In this document: positions 14,312 through 22,700 of the stretch, in pieces
Layout of the letters: each line of letters begins with the position of its first letter
Numbering within the stretch: position 1 is the first letter of the stretch
Program-made: the position numbers and the translations under genes
The notes under the pieces: generated by a model
What the model was told of the DNA's origin: nothing
Databases searched by the model: none
The model's input: only the letters and a program-made list of their open reading frames with translations
DNA from: Corydoras sp. C115
Lineage: Eukaryota > Chordata > Actinopteri > Siluriformes > Callichthyidae
Assembly (NCBI GenBank): GCA_019802505.1
Contig: JAFMOC010000442.1
Span: 228,501 to 292,500 of the forward strand
DNA length: 64,000 nt
Direction: 5' to 3'

Positions 14312-17300
14312 TATGGGGCAATTTGGAGAATTCAATTGACTTGATCCATGTTTATTTTTGGACTGTGGGAGGAAACCGGAGAACCCAGAGGAAACCCACA
14401 CGGACACGGGGAGAACGTGGAAACTCCACCCAGATGGGGATTCGAACCGGGGATCCCTAGCGCTGAGAGGAGAACATGCTAAACCACTAAGCCACCGTGC
14501 CGCCCGGCAGAGGAATATAATATAAGTAAATCACTTTTAGATAGTTCTGAAGTGTACAGAATGTAGCAGGTTTTTTTTAGTTGGCTATTTAATAATGAAC
14601 CCCGAATAAGAAAAGAGACAAAATAAACAAAAAGAAAAACAAATCAAAAGAGATGAGAGCAACAGGACAGTCATTACGTACCCAGCATCACTGCTATATC
14701 CACATATTAAGGCATCCTTGGCTCCCTCGATTTTGTAGAAGTTTTCTAAGAAAACATAGATAGTTGTGTTTAAAATTGGAAAAGACAGCGCCCTCCCAAT
14801 TACGCTTCTGTCCCTACAGTTATCTGTCTTAACGAAGGAGAATAACAAACTGCGGAAGGTTCTCCGACCGAAAGCTGGACAGGTTCACCTTCACTGGTCA
14901 TGAAGTCCTTCATGGAGGGCCACGTCTTGTTGTTGCAGATGAAGCTTCCGTTGCCGGGATAGGTGGCGTTTATACAGTGTGCGGCGCTGCGGATGCACTT
15001 TTGCCGCAGGACGCCCATGAAAAGCTGAAGACCGATTAAAGCGAAGACACTGAGGCAGAAGACGGTTAAGATCATCACGTCAGCCAGCTTCTTCACCGAC
15101 TGGATCAGAGCGCCGACGATGGTCTTTAGGCCTGAACAGAGAAGTAAGGACATGAAATAAGAAATATTGAGGGTTCCCACAGTGGTGCAGAGGTCTCAGA
15201 TGCCCATCCAGGAGAACGTTTTGGGCGCCGGGCAGATACACCCAGGACAGGGCGTCAATCTATCGCCGGACACACTCACTCACACAGACACACTGTATAC
15301 TAAACCCTCAATCCATCACAACCTGACCTTCCAAACTGATGGCTCCACAATCTCCCCAACTGATTCGGTCCGGAACCTTGGGTTCACAATAGACTCCCAC
15401 CTTAAACTCTCTGATCATGTTCTCAAAACCGCCCGTTCTTGTAGATTCCTTCTTTATAACATAAAGAAGATCAGACCCTTTCTGACTGAACATGCTACCC
15501 AACTGCTTGTTCAAGCCCTAGTCTTATCCCGGCTTGATTATTGTAATGCACTTCTTGCCGGTATCCCAACTTCCACAATCAGACCTCTTCAATTAATTCA
15601 GAACTCTGCAGCCCGACTCGTGTTTAACCCCCAAGCGAACTCATGTCACTCCATTACTCACTTCCCTCCATTGGCTTCCTGTAGCAGCTCGCATTCAGTA
15701 CAAGTCGCTGACTCTGGCCTACAGAACCATTTCTGGATCTTCCCCCTCTTACCTTCACTCTATCTTTTCAAAATACACTCCGACTCGTTCCCTTCGCTCC
15801 AGTGAGGATTGTCGCCTGGTGGTTCCACCTCACCGAGGAGCTAATTCTCATTCTGTGGCGTTCACCACTGCAAAATGGAGGAACGATCTTCCCAACTCTG
15901 TCCGTAAGGCAGAATCTCTAAACAGTTTTAAGAAACTACTTAAGACGCATCTATTTAACAAATACCTGTTATAAAAAAAAATATATAAAAAAAGTGGGGG
16001 GGGGGGCGCAGCTTCGAATAACAATCAGGTTTGATGAACTTGCAGTATAGTTGGTTTTCTCCATGGCTTCTGACTTGTGGTGTTCTCATTTGTAAGTCGC
16101 TTTGGATAAAAGCGTCTGCTGAATGACTAAATGTAAATGTATGTAAATGTATATGGGGCGATTTGGAGAATTCAATCGAGAACATGGAAAAAATATTTAA
16201 AAATATCTTCTATGGTTCTCCATGGGTCGGCATGGTGGTCTTCAGCCTTTCAGCGCTGAAGATCCAGGTTCGCGTCCCGATCTGGCTGAAATTGTCATGT
16301 TCTCCTCCCACAGTCCAAAAATATGGATTCAGGGATAACAAGGAACCTTTGTTTCTTTGAAAGTTCTAAATTTTATTAAGTTTAAAGCCATGCGGCACGG
16401 TGGCTTAGTGGTTTATGTTCTCCTCTCAGCTCTAGGGATTCCAGGTTCGAATCCCCATCTGGCTGGAGTTTCCATGTTCTCCCCGTGTCCGCGTGGGGTT
16501 CCTCCGGGTTCTCCGCTTTCCTCCCACAGTCCAAAAAACATGGATTCAAGGTAAACTGAGTTCTCCAAATTGGATGGATGGATGGGTGGATGTTGTTGAT
16601 CTTAAATGATGAACCTCCTGTACGTACCCGGGATGACGGATATGGTCTTTAGGGCGCGCAGCACTCTGAAGGTCCGTAACGCCGACACGTTGCCAAGGTC
16701 CACAAATTCCGTCACATAGCTGCGAAAATTGAAAAAAGACGTTGTTTAGTTTGTTGTTATCTGTATGAACGAAATATTATATTAAGGTAACTACAAATGA
16801 ACCCCAATCTGTGTGGAGTTGGCATGTTCTCCTCGTGTCCGCATGGGGTTTCTCCGGGTTCTCCGCTTTCCTCCCACAGTCCAAAAACATGGGTTTAAAT
16901 TAAATTTAATTAAATTAAATTAAGCTAAATTGGCTGCTCTAAATTGCTCTAAGTGTGTGTGTGTGTGTGTGTGCCCAGTAATGGATTGGCGCCTGGTCCT
17001 GGGTGTATCTGCCCAGTGCCTGAAACAAACTTCCCTAGATGGGCATAGAGAACCCTTCCATGACCCTGCTATAGGATGGGATAGAAGAGATGTAAAGTCA
17101 TCAATTCAATTGACTTGATCCATGTTTTAGGACTGTGGGAAGAAACCGGTGAACCCTGAGGAAACCCACATGGACACGGGGAGAACATGGAAACTCCACC
17201 CAGATTGGGATTCGAACCGGGAATCCCTAGTGCTGAGAGGAGAACATGCTAAACACTAAGCCACCGTGCCGCCCGGTGGGTAACATTCATCCATCCATTA

Positions 17301-19206
17301 TCTTCTGCTTTATCCTCTATTAGGGACGCGGGGGTGTTCCTCAGGCCCATCCACGGGAGAACGTTTCGGGCGCTGGGCAGATACACCCAGAACAGGGGGC
17401 AATCTATCACTGGGCACACACTCACACACACACACAAACACACTCTATATGGGGCAATTTTGGAGAATTCAGTTGACTTGATCCATGTTTTTGGACTGTG
17501 GGAGGAAACCGGAGAACCCGGAGGAAACCCACACGGACACGGGGAAAACATGGAAACTCAACCCAGATTGGGATTCGAACCGGGAATCCCTAGCGCTGAG
17601 AGGAGAACATACTAAACACTAAGCCACCGTGTCGTCCGGTGTGTAACATCCATCCATCCATTATCTTCTGCTTTATCCTCTATTAGGGACACGGGGGGAG
17701 GGGGGGGTTCCCCATGCCCATCCAGGGGAGAACGTTTCGGGCGCTGGGCAGTTACACCCAGGACAGAGGGGCAATCTATCACTGGGCACACACTCACTCA
17801 CACAGATACTCTCTATATGGGGCAATTTGGAGAATTCAGTTGACTTGATCCATGTTTTAGGACTGTGGGAGGAAACCGGAGAACCCGGAGGAAACCCACA
17901 TGGACACGGGGAGAACATGGAAACTCAACCCAGATGGGGATTCGAACCGGGAATCCCTAACGCTGAGAGGAGAACATGCTAAACCACCAAGCCACCGTGC
18001 CACCCGGTGGGTAACATTCATTCATCCATTATCTTCTGCTTTATCCTCTATTAGGGAGGCGGGGGGGGGGGGGGGGGGGGGGTTCCCCATGTCCATCCAG
18101 TGGAGAACGTTTCGGGCGCTGGGCAGATACACCCAGGACAGGGGGGCAATCTATCATTGGGCACACACTCACTCACACACACAGACACACTCTATATGGG
18201 GCAATTTGGAGAATTCAGTTGACTTGATCCATATTTTTGGACTGTGGGAGGAAACCGGAGAACCCGGAGGAAACTCACGCGGACACGGGGAGGACATGGA
18301 AACTCCACCCAGATGGGAATTCGAACGGGGAATCCCTAGCGCTGAGAGGAGAACATACTAAGCCACTAAGCCACCGTACTGCTGTATATAATACGTAACG
18401 TCGTATTTGATTTGGTTCTCTGCATTTATGTTTATAAAACAGAGAAAACTTCCCAGCATCGCTGTTAGAAACGTCTCTGCTGGAGACGTCTGCAGCTCTC
18501 TGACCGCCTCACGTCGCGTCCCACATGTGTCCAGCTGCTAATCCATCTGAATAATGTGGTCAAGCTGTACTGTGCCATATGTAGGTCATCTAAAAACAAA
18601 TTGTCTCATTGGATCCCCCTGTCCCTGTCTCCTCATTCCACCATTCCACCGTCCCTCACTCTGTCCTCTGCCGTCATTTTCAAAGCGTCTTTTCAGAGCT
18701 AATGCAGTTGCCTCGGTCGCGTCTCACAAAAACAGATGCTGGCTCTCAGCCGAGAGGTCAGAAATGAAGCTGACGTCGCGTTAATCACACACGTTCCGGG
18801 ATGTTGGCATCTTCTAGACAATTTTGAGGTGCTGCGTAGGGAATCGTTTAGTTTTTATGATTTGATTAGACTTTGTTTCATTCGATCTGATTTATTGTCA
18901 GGTGGTGGATCTGACGCGTACTTACGCCATGACGATAACGCTGAAGTCCAGCCAGTTCCATGGGTCTCGTAGAAACGTAAATGGCTCGGCACAGAATCCT
19001 CTCGCCAAGATCTTGATGAGCGACTCGAACGTATAAATTCCGGTGAACGTATATCTGCAGATCAACAAAATGAAACGGCACAATGTTCAAATGAGTTACC
19101 CCACGTGATGTCACCACTTCTGTCCAAAAATGTCTACCCAAATAAATTCACCCTTTTTTATTTTTAATCCGGCTTTGTGTGATGCACAGAAAAAATATAT
19201 ATATAT

Positions 19207-19269
<63 letters not shown>

Positions 19270-19620
19270 TTCATTATCTTCCGCTTTATCCTCTATTAGG
19301 GTCGCGGGTGGGGGGGGGGGTTCCCCATGCCAATCCAGGGGAGAACGTCTCGGGCGCTGGGCAGATAGACCCAGGACAGGGCGCCAATCTATCGCTGGGC
19401 GCACATTCACTCACACAGACACACTCTATATGGGGCAATTTGGAGAACTCAATTGACTTGATCCATGTTTTTGGACTGTGGGAGGAAACCGGAGAACCCA
19501 GAGTAAACCCACGTGGACACAGGGAGAACATGGGAACTCCACCCAGATGGGGATTCGAACCGGGAATCCCTAGTGCTGAGAGGAGAACGTGCTAACCACT
19601 AAGCCACCGTGCCGCCCTAA

Positions 19621-19708
<88 letters not shown>

Positions 19709-22700
19709 GCCCAGCGATACATTGGCGCCCTGTCCTGGGTGTATCTGCCCAGCGCCTGAGACGTTCTCCCCTGGATGGGCATGGGGAACCCCCCCCGCAA
19801 ACCTAATAGAGGATAAAGCGGAAGATAATAAATGAATGAATATATATATATATATATATTATCTACTGCTTTATCCTCTACTAGGGTGGGGGGGGGGGCG
19901 GTCGGTCCATGCCCATCCAGGGGAGAACGTTTCAGGCGCTGGGCAGATACACCCAGGACCCCCCAGGATCCCCCCTCGCTAAATTGCCCCTTTAAAGTGT
20001 GTGTGTCCCCAGCAATGGACTGGTGCCCTGTGCTTGGGTGTATCTGCCCTGCGGCCACAACATTCTCCCCAGATTAAGCAGAAGGTAATGAGATGAGGTC
20101 AGCACAGTGGTGTAGTAGTAAGCATGTACACCTCTGTGTGATCTAGGGGTCAGGGTTCGAATCCCAATCTGGGTGAAATTTCCATGTCCTCCCCATGTCC
20201 ATGTGGGTTTTCTCCCACAGTCCAAAAACATGGATTCTCTCGATTGCCCCATAAATTGTGTGTGTGTCTGTGAGTGTGTGCCCAGTGATAGATTGGCACC
20301 CTGTCCTGGGTGTATCTGCCCAGCGCCTGAAACATTCTCCCCTGGATGGGCATGGGATTCCAGGTTCGAATCCCCATCTGGGTGGACTTTACATGTTCTC
20401 CCCGTGTCCGTGTGGGTTTCCTCCGGGTTCCCCGGTTTCCTCTCACAGTCCAAACACATGGATCAAGTCAATTGAGTTCTCCAAATTGCCCCATATAGAG
20501 TGTGTATGTGTGTGAGTGAGTGTGTGCCCAGCGATAGATTGGCGCCCTGTTCTGGGTGTATTTGCCCAGCGCCCAAAACTTTCTCCCCTGGATGGGCATG
20601 GGGAACCACCCCCCCCCACGACCCTAATAGAGGATAAAGTGGAAGATAATGAATGGATGGATGGAAAATCTTATAAATATGAGAACACTGTTCTATGCAT
20701 GCAAGAAAGCAAGTTGCTGACTTTAGAACCTTTCCATTTACAATCTGTATTGTGGAATCAGACTCATGCTGCATGCCCATATACATTCTCTTTTCATTCT
20801 CCTTTAACCCTTCACCTCTTTTTCAAACATGCACTGGCTTTACTGAACAGAATAACAATTTAATGTACAAAACAAAGCTTGCTTCAGTTCTAATTGATCG
20901 TCAATTGACACTAAACTGTGAATATCTGTTAATTATATCCACATTTATTCATTTTCTCCAGGAAATTAATTGTTTTTCAGGAAATGGGTTTCCTCCGGGT
21001 TCTTCGCTTTCCTCCCACAGTCCAAAAACATAGATTAAGGTCGATTGAATTCTCCAAATTGCCCCATATAGAGTGTGTAGGTGTGTGTCCTGCGATAGAT
21101 TGGCGCCCTGTCCTCAGTGTATCTGCCCAGCGCCCGAAACATTTTCCCATGGATGGGTATGGGGAACCCCCCCTCCACCCCATCAGAGAATGTCTCGGGC
21201 GCTGGGCAGATACACCCAGGACAGGGCGCCAATCTATCGCTGGACACACACCTACACACTCTATATGGGGCAATTTGGAGAATTGATCTGGAGATTAATC
21301 TATGTTTTTGGACTGTGGGAGGAAACCGGAGAACACGGAACTCACAGACTGGATGGGTATGGGGAACGTCCCCTCCACCCCATCCCCAACGACTCTAGTC
21401 CCTTGTATAGGATTAAGCTGAAGGGAATGAGAGGAGAACTCATTGTGGGACATCCTTTATTAATTGTTCTACTTATGGTTCTATGGAAAGCCAGCCTGGC
21501 GGCATTGTCAGTTGGTATTTGGATTGTGGATTGAAGGCACAGAGGGAAGTGATCACGACCCGTAACTCACTTACAGTTACGGTTTTAGTAAAGGTCAGCA
21601 TTCCAGATGTGATAAATCATGCAGTAAAAAATGTATGTTATATATCTTACCCATTCTTTTACCAAATAAGGGCATGTCCAAGCAGAGCACAACATTAATA
21701 ACAGGAGGTTATGTTTACAGTAATATAAAGAATAGAACTTGGTTGTAGCTACATATACGAACATGACTGTATAGAGGCCACGCCCCCATTCCCTTTCTGC
21801 TCCATTTTTGGTCCGTGTTCTCAGTTCCAATTCCTGTGCAGATGGACTTTGTAGTTCTCCAATTGCAGACTGTAGTCCATCTGTTTGTGTTCTACAGTAC
21901 ATACTGTGTACGTCCCCTTTACGCTGTTTCTGGTCAGAACCCCAATAGTACCACCACAGAGCAGGGGTTATTGGGTGGGTGCATTAGTCCTATCCCAGCA
22001 GTGTGACTGAGGTGGAGAAATGAACCTCCAGCAGCACTGCTGCACTAGAACCCCCCTCACCACATCAGTGTCACTGCAGAACTGACCAGAAACAATCCAC
22101 CACCCAAATGATACCTGTTCTGTGATGCTGCTGACCAACAGAGAACACAGAACCAACAATGGACTACAGTCTGGAATTGTAGAACTACAAAAGTCCAGCT
22201 GTATGTTAAGTGGAGGGAATAGGGGAGCCAGAAGGGGGTGTGGCCAAACGTTTGTCTGGTACCGCGCATTAAATATGCACATAGAACGTGTTAATTGTCA
22301 AAGAACACATGAAATATGAGATTTATATTGATTTATATACTTACTCCAAGTACTTGGTCCACTGGGCGGGATCTGACATCGCCATGAAGAAGCAGTTGGT
22401 CAAAATTGTGCACATAATGAACAGACTAAATAACGTGGAGAAAGTTAAGGAACGTATACAACACATCAAATGATTTATCATAGAACGTCTTTGATCCACG
22501 GTGACGTTCCCTTTACAATGTGCATGGATATGAAAGCCATATTCAAATTTTGAATAAGAGCTGAGATAACGTAGGAGTTCATTGAGGTTCGTGTGTCTTG
22601 TTATTTGGGTCTGCGCCCAAAATGTTCTCCCCTGGATGTTCTCTCTTAAATAATAATAATAATAATACATTTTATTTCATAGGCGCCTTTCTGACACTCA

